Shown piece after piece: positions 1 to 8,685 of a stretch of 51,549 nt of DNA (positions are counted from its first letter, which is position 1; every line of letters begins with the position of its first letter). The position numbers and the translations under genes were made by a program. A model generated the notes under the pieces. The model searched no databases. It saw nothing but the letters and a program-made list of their open reading frames with translations, and was not told where the DNA came from. The stretch is from Candidatus Gastranaerophilales bacterium (lineage in GTDB: Bacteria > Cyanobacteriota > Vampirovibrionia > Gastranaerophilales > Gastranaerophilaceae): contig CALUWB010000007.1 of NCBI GenBank assembly GCA_944324375.1, positions 1 through 51,549 on the forward strand, given 5' to 3'.

Positions 1-1380
1 TGCAGTATCATCAAATGTTTCAAAACTATTAGATAAATCAATTATTTGAGGATACTTTTCTAGTGAATTAAATATATCCCCCTTTTGAAATGAGTAGAAT
101 TCTACTTTATCTAATTCTAATAATGGTTTAAAATAATCTATATTTATTGTTCTATGTATTGCTGAACGAATACGCATATCTCCAGCTTTCCAGCACAAAC
201 CTATTTTTAATTTATCATTAGAAAAATACTTATTTTTATATTCATTTACTTTTTGTTCATCTACCTTTAAATACCCACTAGAAAATGGTATGTGTTCGAA
301 GTTTATATTCAAATAATATTGGGCAAAACCTAAAAACATTGAACTATCATGACTAACATTATTCATTCCTTTAGTTATAAATTCAATATCAGAAAAACTT
401 CTTTGCATCAATTCAAAAAGGGGCTCTCTTACATTCACGATAATTTTCGAAAATTTATTTTTCAAAAGTGGTAAAAATCGCGAATTCATAATACAATCAC
501 CTAAACCTTGATCAGCATGTATCAACAATGTTCCACCTTCTTCTTTTGAATTAAAATTCTTCATAAAACTAAATTCTTCTGGAGGTTTTACTTGTTTAAA
601 ACATTCAAAAGCTTTATCTAATTCTTTTTGAGTTAAATAAAGACAACCTAAAGAAGCCTTAGCATCATGGTCATTTGGATAACATTCAATTGCTTTTTTA
701 TAATATTTTTCAGCTTCATTATATTTTCCAACTTTTTGCAAACTAACTGCTAAATGATAATAAGCTTGTTTATCATGATTTTCTATTGCTTTTTTATAAC
801 ATTCCTGAGCAACTTCTTCTTTACATAACAATTCCTGTAAAAATCCAGCATTTACCCAACTAGAAGGATTATTAGGGTACATTTCTAGAGTTTTTGCACA
901 ATATTCTTCTGCCTTTTTATAATCATCTATATCCATATAATACTGTGTCATTAAAGAAAGTCCTTGACAACTATTAGGATGAACAGATAAATATTTTTTA
1001 CAATATGCACCTGCAAAATTATACATTTCTAGACGCCTAAAACATTCTATAATTTTTTGATAAATTTTTTCAGAATCTTTGTCATATCTAAATAATTCTT
1101 CATACAATATTATTGAATCATCGTATTTTTTTAATACAAATTTTGTATGAGCTAGTGCTGAAATTGTTGCAGGAGACTTCTTTATTTTATATGCAGATTC
1201 TAAAATTTTCTCTGCTTTTTTATATAACCCTTTTTTTAAATTGAAAAAACCCCAAAAAGATAGAACAGTATCATCATTAGGATTTTCACGCAAAAGTTCA
1301 TAATAAATTTTTTCTGCAGAATCATAATCCTTGTTTTTTACATATAATAATGCCTGATTTAATTTTTTTATATTTAACAT
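1..1380 (-). CDS. TPR protein with GT9-like glycosyltransferase domain, 3'-truncated by the window
   Basis: Open frame of 460 codons running off the left edge; it starts with ATG at 1380, overlapping the stop of the upstream gene (TAATG), so the two are translationally coupled. Residues 1 to about 260 are tandem tetratricopeptide-like helical hairpins (repeated A-x-x-x-Y/F patterns such as YDSAEKIYYELL, YNEAEKYYKKAIE). From about residue 280 a Rossmann-like domain begins. It contains HADQGLGDCIMNSRFLPLL near residues 288-306, matching the glycine loop at the start of family-9 (heptosyltransferase-like) GT-B enzymes. The C-terminal nucleotide-sugar half is cut off. TPR-GT9 fusions are usually protein or surface-glycan glycosyltransferases; the substrate is unknown. 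It is a paralogue of the gene at 1380-2978. Flagellar rod genes start just beyond, so flagellar modification is possible but unproven. Confidence 0.82.
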   Translation of the reverse strand, partial: MLNIKKLNQALLYVKNKDYDSAEKIYYELLRENPNDDTVLSFWGFFNLKKGLYKKAEKILESAYKIKKSPATISALAHTKFVLKKYDDSIILYEELFRYDKDSEKIYQKIIECFRRLEMYNFAGAYCKKYLSVHPNSCQGLSLMTQYYMDIDDYKKAEEYCAKTLEMYPNNPSSWVNAGFLQELLCKEEVAQECYKKAIENHDKQAYYHLAVSLQKVGKYNEAEKYYKKAIECYPNDHDAKASLGCLYLTQKELDKAFECFKQVKPPEEFSFMKNFNSKEEGGTLLIHADQGLGDCIMNSRFLPLLKNKFSKIIVNVREPLFELMQRSFSDIEFITKGMNNVSHDSSMFLGFAQYYLNINFEHIPFSSGYLKVDEQKVNEYKNKYFSNDKLKIGLCWKAGDMRIRSAIHRTINIDYFKPLLELDKVEFYSFQKGDIFNSLEKYPQIIDLSNSFETFDDTA

Positions 1381-2978
1381 TAGTTTTTAATTAAAGCCTC
1401 TACTCTTTTAACTATTTTCTTTGAAACATTACTCCAATCTTCACCAAGTTTTTGCTTATATAATTCTACTGAAGGATACCAAACATTATTAGTTTCATCT
1501 GAATCAAACCAATACCATTCTGCATCAAAAGAAATTAATGCTAGAACTTTTTTATTTAAACTTCCTGCTAAATGCAATATTTCGGAATCAATTGTAATAA
1601 TTAAATCCATTGAATTGATATATTTAGCATAGTCAGCCATTGTACTTAGATTTGAAGAAATATCTATAATTTTAGGATATGTTTCTAATGTTCCAAATAT
1701 ATCATTTTTTTGAAATGAATAAAATTCAATATTATCAATATTAAATAAATCTTCAAAATATTTTGTTAAATTAACTGAAGAAATATTTACAACTTTCATA
1801 CTGTCACCATTTGGCTTCCAAAATAAACCAATTTTAAATTTATTAGATGGTAAATCTATTTTTTCAGATTTTAATTCTTGCTTAGGAATAAATTCAAAAT
1901 TAGAGTTTAAATAGTATGGTAACTCTGACAATAAAACATAATTATCATATTTTGTATTAAATACATCAGAATTTGAAATAACATTATAACCATTTATTTC
2001 CATAAGAGACACAAAATCTGGAGAACAACATAGAATAATATTTTTAAATTTATCCTTTAAACAATTAATATATCTTATATTTTTTATATTTTCATTCTCA
2101 GAACTATCAAATACAACAAGTATTGTTTTATCTTTATTATCTTTTCCATTCCATTTATTTTTTAGGGATTTAATATCCTTATTTAAATCTCTTTCTAAAT
2201 AATATTTATAACCTTTTCTCATTTTACGTTCAATAAAATTAATATCTTTTAGAAGATTTAAAACATCATTTTTTCTCGGGTAATCTTTTAATATCTTTTT
2301 AGCACATCGTTCAGCTTCATCATATTTTTTAATTTTTTTATAGCACTGTGCCAAATCAAATGTTGCTGTCAAAACCCCCATTTTTACAGCTTTTTCATAA
2401 TATTTTTGCGCTTGTACAAAATTTTTCTCAATAAATTCTTCATACATTCCTAAAAGATTAAAAGCTAATCCCTTATTAGGGAATTTCCTAATTATTTCAT
2501 TTTTTAATTCAGATAATTCATTAATTTTACCAACATTTAAATATATAAGAAATAACCTTCTATAAGCCATAATTGTTGGAAATTTTTCTACATATTCCTT
2601 AGAAATATGAATCGCATTATCATATAACTCTAATTGAATGTATAAATTTCCAATTATTACAAAAAGCTCCTCAGAAGGATCTAATTCAAGTAATTGTTCG
2701 TACAACACAATAGCATCGTAAAGTTTAAATTGTCTTTCTTTTACATATGCTAATAAATGCAACATTTTTAAATCTGCACCAATTTTAAGTCCATGCCCAA
2801 GAAGCATTTCTGCATTATCATAATCTAATTTTCCGACATTTATATATGCTAACTTATATATTGCATTACGATTTTGCTTATCATTTGCTAAAACTCTCAT
2901 ATAGAGCTTTTCAGCTTCAAATAAATTTCCATCATCAAAATAACTATCAGCAAGTTTTTCTAATTCATTAATAGACAT
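1380..2978 (-). CDS. TPR protein with divergent GT9-like C-terminal domain
   Basis: 532 residues. About eight TPR hairpins fill residues 1-260 (for example YDEAERCAKKILKDYP). A GT-B/GT9-like domain follows from about 285 to the end, with the C-terminal signature DLIITIDSEILHLAGSLNKKVLALI, which corresponds to the nucleotide-sugar-binding region of heptosyltransferase-like enzymes (D, T and H-x-A-x-x-L positions). The Gly-rich loop that the downstream paralogue keeps (GLGD) is absent here: the equivalent stretch reads SSENENIKNIRYINCL. Activity may therefore differ or be lost. There is no Shine-Dalgarno before the ATG; a -10-like TAATAT sits six bases upstream, which suggests a leaderless message. 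It is the first gene of a two-gene operon reading away from the flagellar rod operon. Confidence 0.8.
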   Translation of the reverse strand: MSINELEKLADSYFDDGNLFEAEKLYMRVLANDKQNRNAIYKLAYINVGKLDYDNAEMLLGHGLKIGADLKMLHLLAYVKERQFKLYDAIVLYEQLLELDPSEELFVIIGNLYIQLELYDNAIHISKEYVEKFPTIMAYRRLFLIYLNVGKINELSELKNEIIRKFPNKGLAFNLLGMYEEFIEKNFVQAQKYYEKAVKMGVLTATFDLAQCYKKIKKYDEAERCAKKILKDYPRKNDVLNLLKDINFIERKMRKGYKYYLERDLNKDIKSLKNKWNGKDNKDKTILVVFDSSENENIKNIRYINCLKDKFKNIILCCSPDFVSLMEINGYNVISNSDVFNTKYDNYVLLSELPYYLNSNFEFIPKQELKSEKIDLPSNKFKIGLFWKPNGDSMKVVNISSVNLTKYFEDLFNIDNIEFYSFQKNDIFGTLETYPKIIDISSNLSTMADYAKYINSMDLIITIDSEILHLAGSLNKKVLALISFDAEWYWFDSDETNNVWYPSVELYKQKLGEDWSNVSKKIVKRVEALIKN

Positions 2979-2984
2979 AAGTTT

Positions 2985-3014
2985 ATATTAACATTTCCAT
3001 AATAATTACGTCAA
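2985..3014 (-). promoter_or_regulatory. Candidate promoter for the TPR-GT operon, probably leaderless
   Basis: On the minus strand TTGACG (3014-3009), an 18-base spacer and TAATAT (2990-2985) resemble a sigma-70 promoter. Only six bases separate the -10 box from the ATG at 2978, so transcription would start at or next to the start codon. No ribosome-binding site is present. The same geometry occurs at 44770-44805. Confidence 0.5.
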
Positions 3015-3068
3015 TGATATAAAAAAACCTACAACAAAAGTATTACTTATATAAATCAAATCAATAAA

Positions 3069-3096
3069 TTGACTTATACTAAATAATCATTATATA
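3069..3096 (+). promoter_or_regulatory. Candidate promoter of the flagellar rod operon
   Basis: TTGACT at 3069-3074, a 16-base spacer and TATATA at 3091-3096 form a housekeeping-type promoter. It would leave a leader of roughly 100 bases before the first rod gene at 3206. I see no convincing sigma-28 (GCCGATAA-type) or sigma-54 (GG-N10-GC) element. Confidence 0.5.
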
Positions 3097-3205
3097 GAAA
3101 TACAGGGTAATACATATAGAGGATTTTAACTAACAACCCCTAATAAAAGACAAATATAATCCGATATATAACAATAGTTTAACTAATGAATTAGAGAGGT
3201 AACAA

Positions 3206-3904
3206 ATGAAGATAAACGGTGGAGTCAGGTATTGTGAACTTGGTGTACGTTCTTCAATTAGAGCAATGCATGTCGCAACAGAGTTAATGGGAATAACCAA
3301 TGAAAATGTTGTTGGGTTCGATAAAATTGGATACCAAAGAAAAGATGCAGTTGTATCTTCTTTTGCAGAATATCTTGGAGTTGATGGGATTTCAAGAAAC
3401 ACTGACGAAAAAGTTGGTCGTATTATGACATCTGAAAAACCTCTTGATATCGCATTAGCAACTAAAGGCTATTTTCAAATTCAAACTCCTAATGGTATTC
3501 AATTAACAAGAGATGGTAGATTTAAGCTAGATAAAGATGGGAATTTACTAAACCTTGAAGATAATAAAGTTTTATCAGATAGTGGTGTTCCTATTAAATT
3601 ACATCGAATTCCTGAAGATGTTAAAGAAGTTGTAATTAATAAAAAAGGATTAGTAAGCGTTTTCAACAAAGATAAACGTAAACTTGAACCTGTAGCATTC
3701 TTAGGAATAGTTGATTCAAATGGAATGGCAGTTATGAATCCTGATGTAAAGCAAGGTTTTAACGAATATTCAAACGTATCACTTCAAAATGAATTTTTAG
3801 CAGTAATGCCAACAATTAGAAATTTTGAAGCAAATCGACAAATGTTCATAATGAACAATACAAATATGCAAAAAGCAATAAGCCAATTAGGTTCTGCATC
3901 ATAA
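3206..3904 (+). CDS. Flagellar basal-body rod protein, FlgF/FlgG family (first copy)
   Basis: 232 residues, preceded by GAGAGGT six bases before the ATG. The central region matches the FlgF/FlgG core: PLDIALATKGYFQIQT followed by TRDGRFKLDKDGNLL (about residues 78-115), equivalent to the family's 'plDvAIdGdGFF ... YTRdGsF'. The C-terminus (FLAVMPTIRNFEANRQMFI) is the conserved amphipathic helix that packs in the rod with the N-terminal helix. The usual N-terminal 'NNxANxxTxGYK' motif is degenerate (NENVVGFDKIGYQ). It is first of four rod genes (then a second FlgF/G, FlgB, FlgC). The family forms the proximal (FlgF) or distal (FlgG) axial rod and is exported by the flagellar type III apparatus without a cleaved signal. 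I cannot decide between flgF and flgG from sequence alone. Confidence 0.85.
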   Translation: MKINGGVRYCELGVRSSIRAMHVATELMGITNENVVGFDKIGYQRKDAVVSSFAEYLGVDGISRNTDEKVGRIMTSEKPLDIALATKGYFQIQTPNGIQLTRDGRFKLDKDGNLLNLEDNKVLSDSGVPIKLHRIPEDVKEVVINKKGLVSVFNKDKRKLEPVAFLGIVDSNGMAVMNPDVKQGFNEYSNVSLQNEFLAVMPTIRNFEANRQMFIMNNTNMQKAISQLGSAS

Positions 3905-3918
3905 GGAGATAATTAAAA

Positions 3919-4632
3919 ATGTTTAACGCTCAAGCTATTATCAGAAGAAGTATTAATAATGCAACTAACCAGTTTGATAGACTTGCATATGTTGGAAATA
4001 ACTTAGCAAACTATAATACTGCAGGTTATAAATGCGTTCGTTTTGAACAAATGTTAAAAGAAAGTGGCTATATTGAAGGTGCAATAAGAACAGATTCAAA
4101 ACAAGGTTCATTAAGAATTACAGACAACCCTTATGATGTAGCAATTGATGGGCAAGGTTATATTCCCGTAACTTCACCCGATGGAGAAACTCAATACACA
4201 AGAGATGGAGCTTTCAAAAGAGGGGCTGATGGCTATTTATATACATTAGATGATTGGATTGTAGGAGATGGTATTAAATTCCCACCAAATTGTTATAAAT
4301 TCCAAATAAAACCTAATGGAGATATTATGAGCTTTGATGCAGCAGGATCCCCTGGTGAAAAAGTTGGAACAATTCCTCTTGTTACATTTGATGCGCCTGA
4401 AGAATTGGAACAAGGAGTTAACAATAAAATGGTTGCAACAGAAACATCAGGTTCTCCAAAACTTGTTTTATCTCATGATAGATTTAAACAATGTTTTTCT
4501 GAAAATTCAAACACTAATATATATGCAGAAGTAAACGATATGTTAAGACTTAATGCATCAATGATTGCAAGTATGCGTCTTTTAAAAGTAACAGACGATA
4601 TGTACAACAAAGGTATTAACATTAGAGAATAG
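3919..4632 (+). CDS. Flagellar basal-body rod protein, FlgF/FlgG family (second copy)
   Basis: 237 residues with AGGAGAT just upstream. It carries the canonical N-terminal rod motif NNLANYNTAGYK (about residues 27-38) and the core NPYDVAIDGQGYIPVTSPDG ... QYTRDGAFKRGADGYLY (about 73-112). The C-terminal helix (MLRLNASMIASMRLLKVTDDM) aligns with the FlgF/FlgG end, which normally reads 'aqRaYeaN'. It is shorter than typical FlgG (about 260), matching its neighbour. The gap to the upstream copy is 14 bases and to flgB 12 bases, so one transcript is likely. Its better preserved N-terminus makes it the more FlgG-like of the pair, but the assignment is tentative. Confidence 0.85.
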   Translation: MFNAQAIIRRSINNATNQFDRLAYVGNNLANYNTAGYKCVRFEQMLKESGYIEGAIRTDSKQGSLRITDNPYDVAIDGQGYIPVTSPDGETQYTRDGAFKRGADGYLYTLDDWIVGDGIKFPPNCYKFQIKPNGDIMSFDAAGSPGEKVGTIPLVTFDAPEELEQGVNNKMVATETSGSPKLVLSHDRFKQCFSENSNTNIYAEVNDMLRLNASMIASMRLLKVTDDMYNKGINIRE

Positions 4633-4644
4633 GAGTTTTAACTA

Positions 4645-4989
4645 ATGTCATACGCAAGTTTAGATAGTATAGGAAGAACATCTTTAGCGTTAGGATTAAT
4701 CTCCCAACAACAAAGAGCTCTAGGTGCAAATATTGCTAACGTAGATACACCAGGTTATGTTAGACAACACTTAGATTTTGCTTCATACTTAGGCACAGGC
4801 CCATTAGAAACTAAATTAGCTCAAAGAATGGGACCTTGCCCTGTATTTCCTGATTATGAACAAGAAGAAATAAATCCTGCTAACGAATTAACAGAAATGC
4901 AAAAAAATGCAATTCTTTATTCTATGGCTTCAAGACGTATGTCTAATATAATTACACAAATGAAAACAGTTATTAACGTAGGAAAGTAG
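4645..4989 (+). CDS. flgB: Flagellar basal-body rod protein FlgB
   Basis: 114 residues, slightly shorter than usual FlgB (about 130). The N-terminal half has the rod-family motif QQRALGANIANVDTPGYVRQ (about residues 22-41). The C-terminal part (ELTEMQKNAILYSMASRRMSN) matches the FlgB helix that normally begins 'vdleeEm'. FlgB is the most proximal rod subunit and contacts FliE and the MS ring. FliE is encoded far away in this window at 40743-41093. AGGAG precedes the start, and the order FlgB-FlgC is the standard one. Confidence 0.93.
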   Translation: MSYASLDSIGRTSLALGLISQQQRALGANIANVDTPGYVRQHLDFASYLGTGPLETKLAQRMGPCPVFPDYEQEEINPANELTEMQKNAILYSMASRRMSNIITQMKTVINVGK

Positions 4990-4996
4990 GCTCATT

Positions 4997-5440
4997 ATGG
5001 GTATAATGGAATCAATGGACATAGGCTCACATGCCTTAAAATGTCACGGTATAAGATTAGACATTCATGCAAAAAACATTGCAAACATAGATACTCCTAA
5101 CTATGTAAGAAAAATTCCAATCTTAAATGCAACAGATGAAAATTCATTTAGAGCTGTTCTTGGACAAATGAAAAATGACGTATTTGGAACAGGAACTCTA
5201 CCTTATTTAACAGGAGGAGTAACATTTAACGGAGTTGTAGAAGACCCAACAATGGGTGACAAAATATATCGTCCTGGACACCCTGATGCAGATGCAAACG
5301 GATATATTCGTTCATCTAACGTTAACGCAATGGTTGATATGGCTGATGCTGTTTTAGCACAAAGAGCCTATGAAGCGAACCTTGCGGTAATAAACATTAC
5401 TAAATCAATGGCTACAAAAGCAGTTGATATTGGAAGATAA
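4997..5440 (+). CDS. flgC: Flagellar basal-body rod protein FlgC
   Basis: 147 residues, typical FlgC size. The N-terminal signature GIRLDIHAKNIANIDTPNYV and the C-terminal signature SNVNAMVDMADAVLAQRAYE, then AN and an amphipathic helix ending in DIGR, both match FlgC (family 'SNVdp..EMvnmi.AsRaYeaN'). The ATG at 4997 gives the full N-terminal helix; an in-frame ATG at 5006 is an alternative. FlgC polymerises on FlgB in the proximal rod. A strong terminator follows at 5546, so this is the last gene of the rod operon. Confidence 0.95.
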   Translation: MGIMESMDIGSHALKCHGIRLDIHAKNIANIDTPNYVRKIPILNATDENSFRAVLGQMKNDVFGTGTLPYLTGGVTFNGVVEDPTMGDKIYRPGHPDADANGYIRSSNVNAMVDMADAVLAQRAYEANLAVINITKSMATKAVDIGR

Positions 5441-5472
5441 TAAATAGACTCAAAAATATACAAACCTTATAA

Positions 5473-5503
5473 AAGGAAAAGGAACTTACTTCCTTTTATC
5501 CTT
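5473..5503. other. Purine/pyrimidine inverted repeat after flgC
   Basis: AAAAGGAA (5477-5484) pairs with TTCCTTTT (5490-5497) over a five-base loop, extended by AAGG/CCTT across a two-base bulge. No T-tract follows, so this is not an ordinary terminator. It could protect the 3' end of the rod mRNA made by the terminator at 5546. Confidence 0.4.
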
Positions 5504-5545
5504 GCCCCATATATTATAATGAAATTATCAAACCGTTTATTGACA

Positions 5546-5576
5546 GGCAGATGTCCAACTACATCTGCCGTTTTTA
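5546..5576 (+). terminator. Rho-independent terminator of the rod operon
   Basis: A perfect 9-bp stem, GGCAGATGT (5546-5554) with ACATCTGCC (5561-5569), six-base loop, followed by GTTTTTATTT. It lies about 105 bases after the flgC stop. Confidence 0.9.
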
Positions 5577-5608
5577 TTTATTAAGAAATATTACAACATT
5601 TTTAAAGA

Positions 5609-5636
5609 TTGAAATTCACTATTATATTAATACTTT
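5609..5636 (+). promoter_or_regulatory. Candidate promoter of the EF-hand protein gene, with adjacent inverted repeat
   Basis: TTGAAA (5609-5614), a 16-base spacer and TACTTT (5631-5636). An inverted repeat TTTACA (5634-5639) / TGTAAA (5652-5657) overlaps the end of the -10 and the likely start point and could be an operator. GAGGAAG at 5662-5668 serves as the ribosome-binding site for the ATG at 5672. Confidence 0.35.
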
Positions 5637-5671
5637 ACATGATTAATGAAGTGTAAACACGAGGAAGCAAT

Positions 5672-8600
5672 ATGGGCTACGAATTTGATAATAATGTTAG
5701 TAAAAATGGGATAACAAAACAAGATTTTGAAGCAAGACTAGATAAAAAATTAGAAAATCTAAGTATTAAAAAACAAGCTAAGTATAAAGAAAAAGCTATG
5801 GATATTTTTACTAAATTCGCTAGTCTTAATGGAGATGCAAATGTTCTTGATGAATCTGAACAAATTCAGTTTAGAGCAGCCTTTTCCGATTTAGATAGAA
5901 ATGAAAATGGAGAAATTTCAAGAAAAGATATTAGAAAGGGTAAAAAAGGTTCAGAAACACAAAAAATTATTTCTGAAAATGGATATAAAGCAAGCAAATA
6001 TTTTAGTGAAACTCTAGATGAAGCAATATCACAAGAAGCTAGCGAAGATATTGGAGATGTACAATATGGAGAAGAATCAAATAACGGAAATTCTACCGTA
6101 ACAGTACATTATAATCAAAATAGTGAAAGTACTAAAGATGATGGATTAAAAACATACCATATTGATGACGAAAAAAGAGTAATCAGAATAGATGATATAA
6201 AAGAAAACCAAACAGAAATCTATGAAGGAGAAGAAGATAATCCTTATGATATCGATGATGAAGTAGATAGAACAGAAGCAGATGGACTTCCACCTGCACC
6301 TCCTGAAATAAAAAAATCGCCTAATACTAAACCCAAAACAAAACCAACTAAAGAAGATATTAAATCAGGATTTTTCCAATATATAACCCAAGATAATGCT
6401 TTTACAGGTAAACTTAAAAATGGTACAACAATAGATTTACCTGATGGCTGTAAAATCGTTGAAGACGGAATTGAATATAATGGCAAAATCTATAAAATGA
6501 GAGGAGACCATTCTTCTAGCGAAAACCCTCTAAGATTTGAATGTGATGAAACAAAAGAAACATTACAACAAGCTATTGCAAAATCAGAATCTACAGACAA
6601 CACTCACCGATATCACAACCATGGTGATAATGTAAATGAGCAATCAAAGTATGATGCCAAAACAGGAACTATAACCCACGGGAATGATGAAACAGCAGTA
6701 TCTCAAACCCAAACATTTGCATCAATGCTAATGAATAATGCTGAAAATTCTACATTAACTCTAGATAAACAATCGGGTAAAACTATAACAACAGGAGAAA
6801 TCATTCTTAATACCATCAATGCAAATGAAGATAATGGTATCGATATGCAAGAATTAATTTCATACCTTAACGCAGCAAAAAATGAAGCAAATTCAGTAAA
6901 AAATAAAACCGGAGCAAGAAAATTAGCATCAGGAGTAGATATTGATGCAAAAGATTTAGTAAATATCGGTAAAGTCTTTAAAAAATATGCAGGTTCTGAC
7001 GGAAAACTTCAAAAAGAAGAATTACAAAAACTCCTTGATGATTTAAAAAAATCAAGTATGACAAAACTAGCAACAGGTAATGACAAATATATTGGAGAAA
7101 AAGATTCTAAACCTATTTTAGAAAATAATCCACCACAACCAATTCCAAAACCTGAACCTGAACCCAAACCAGATCCTGAACAAGTTGTCATAAAGGATGG
7201 TAACAGAGAAAGAAAAGTTAAAGACAATAATAATACAATAGGTAACGGAGAAAATCAAGAATACTATTATAAAGCAGGGAAAAGAACTGCGCTTAAAGAA
7301 ACAGAAGTTGATAGTCCAATAAGAAATAATAAAATAAAAGTACAAACTGAAGATACTGATGGCAACATTGCACAAAATGGTCGTTCATCATTATTCAAAA
7401 AGAAATTTATATATATTCAAGACTTAGAAAAAGAGGTTAATGCAAAAGTTCTTGAAAGAACAGTTAATGATCAAGAAAACCAACAAATTGTGCGAGTAAA
7501 AGATAAAAATGATGAAATAACTCGTTATCAAGTAATTACAAATCCTGATGGTAGCTATACATTAGGAGAAGAACTTATAACAAAAACCACAAAAGGAAAA
7601 AATACTTATGTAACCAAAAGTCAACATGAAAAGGATATCAAAAAAGCACTAGGAATACCTGAAGAATTAGAATTACCTAAAAATATTACAGCAGAATATG
7701 AAAACGGTAATATGCAAATAAAACTTAATGGTGGTAACTGCTCAATTAATACTGCCAAAGTTTATGTAATAAGACATAATACACAACTTAAACATAAAGT
7801 AGATGACAATGTAAGACAAATAGATATTAATCCAGAAATAAAAGAAGAAAAAGTCAAAAAATCTGATGATGATAACGAAACATATCAAAAACCTATAAAA
7901 CTAGATAAAGAAGAACTTAAAATAGCTGAAGAACAAGCTAAAAAACAAGGCTTAAGAAGAACTAATGGTAGCAATTTCGGTTGGTTTTATAGTAATAAAA
8001 AACAAACTCATTATTTTTGGGATAAAGAAAAGCAAAAATTTATTAAATACAAAAATATTTTATATGCTCATGAAAATGGCAGCGTAAATTTCATTGAAAT
8101 ATCAAATACAATAATTCAATTAGCTCAAAATGGAAATAAAAACATTCTTAATAGCATACATGAATCTAGTACTATAAATAACTCAAATAGAACAAGTCGC
8201 AATATTACAAATGTTATCAATGGCATTAATCAAGGCAAACAAAAACAAAAATACTTTGAATTAATGTATAATGCAAATCCTGAAAATATAAAGTCAGATA
8301 TATCAAAATTAATTATATTAGCACGATATGCATCACTTGAAAATGATACAAACTACCAAGAGTTGTATAAATTCAAACAAAAATACGTTGATACAAATAA
8401 ATACAAAAATTTAACAAATTCAGAATTAAAAGAATTAGATAATATTACAAATGAATTAAATAAAAAAATATTGGAAACTAAAATAAAAGAAATAGATAAA
8501 ACTGAATTAGAAACAATCAAAGCAAAAGCCAAAGAACAAGGATTGACAGAAACTTGGAGTAGTAATTATGGTTGGTTCAAAGATAAAAATGAAAACCATT

Positions 8601-8683
8601 ATTATTGGGATAAATCGCAAAATAAATTTATTAATGATATAAAAATATCGATGATATTTTTCAACGGAGAAGTTTCACTTTAA
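5672..8683 (+). CDS. Large EF-hand protein with duplicated aromatic module, unknown function
   Basis: 1003 residues, very rich in K, E, N and D. A canonical EF-hand loop, DRNENGEISRKD, lies at residues 75-86, preceded by a degenerate partner at about 52-63. Further EF-like loops are NANEDNGIDMQE (near 390) and AGSDGKLQKEEL (near 445). Pro-rich linkers at about 206-228 and 486-507 (PKPEPEPKPDPE) separate domains. The C-terminal half has two copies of a roughly 47-residue module (744-791 and 942-987) with the shared pattern QGL...S-N-x-GWF...HYxWDK...KFI. I see no signal peptide or membrane segment. It is a single-gene unit between two strong terminators. Large EF-hand/Pro-linker proteins can be extracellular or flagellum-exported; neither is shown here. 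The domains are seen; any function is unknown. Confidence 0.85.
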   Translation: MGYEFDNNVSKNGITKQDFEARLDKKLENLSIKKQAKYKEKAMDIFTKFASLNGDANVLDESEQIQFRAAFSDLDRNENGEISRKDIRKGKKGSETQKIISENGYKASKYFSETLDEAISQEASEDIGDVQYGEESNNGNSTVTVHYNQNSESTKDDGLKTYHIDDEKRVIRIDDIKENQTEIYEGEEDNPYDIDDEVDRTEADGLPPAPPEIKKSPNTKPKTKPTKEDIKSGFFQYITQDNAFTGKLKNGTTIDLPDGCKIVEDGIEYNGKIYKMRGDHSSSENPLRFECDETKETLQQAIAKSESTDNTHRYHNHGDNVNEQSKYDAKTGTITHGNDETAVSQTQTFASMLMNNAENSTLTLDKQSGKTITTGEIILNTINANEDNGIDMQELISYLNAAKNEANSVKNKTGARKLASGVDIDAKDLVNIGKVFKKYAGSDGKLQKEELQKLLDDLKKSSMTKLATGNDKYIGEKDSKPILENNPPQPIPKPEPEPKPDPEQVVIKDGNRERKVKDNNNTIGNGENQEYYYKAGKRTALKETEVDSPIRNNKIKVQTEDTDGNIAQNGRSSLFKKKFIYIQDLEKEVNAKVLERTVNDQENQQIVRVKDKNDEITRYQVITNPDGSYTLGEELITKTTKGKNTYVTKSQHEKDIKKALGIPEELELPKNITAEYENGNMQIKLNGGNCSINTAKVYVIRHNTQLKHKVDDNVRQIDINPEIKEEKVKKSDDDNETYQKPIKLDKEELKIAEEQAKKQGLRRTNGSNFGWFYSNKKQTHYFWDKEKQKFIKYKNILYAHENGSVNFIEISNTIIQLAQNGNKNILNSIHESSTINNSNRTSRNITNVINGINQGKQKQKYFELMYNANPENIKSDISKLIILARYASLENDTNYQELYKFKQKYVDTNKYKNLTNSELKELDNITNELNKKILETKIKEIDKTELETIKAKAKEQGLTETWSSNYGWFKDKNENHYYWDKSQNKFINDIKISMIFFNGEVSL
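7901..8044 (+). repeat. Aromatic module, copy 1 (residues 744-791 of the EF-hand protein)
   Basis: Encodes a helix (ELKIAEEQAKKQGL) followed by SNFGWFYSNKKQTHYFWDKE and KFI. It aligns without large gaps to copy 2 at 8495-8632. Conserved positions are EL, I, A, AK, QGL, N-x-GWF, K, H-Y-x-W-D-K, K-F-I. The duplication is at protein level; the DNA copies have diverged. Confidence 0.75.
8495..8632 (+). repeat. Aromatic module, copy 2 (residues 942-987 of the EF-hand protein)
   Basis: Encodes ELETIKAKAKEQGL then SNYGWFKDKNENHYYWDKSQ and KFI, mirroring copy 1. It sits at the extreme C-terminus, a common place for adhesion or binding modules; that role is inference. Confidence 0.75.
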
Positions 8684-8685
8684 AT

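Noticed and set aside
1-2978. TPR coding repeats as a DNA tandem repeat
   Set aside because: Repetition is at protein level with diverged codons; no exact DNA repeat is visible.
6244-7375. Minus-strand frames with Pro/Gly/Ser-rich sequence inside the EF-hand gene
   Set aside because: They mirror the Pro-linker codons of the plus-strand gene and lack start signals.
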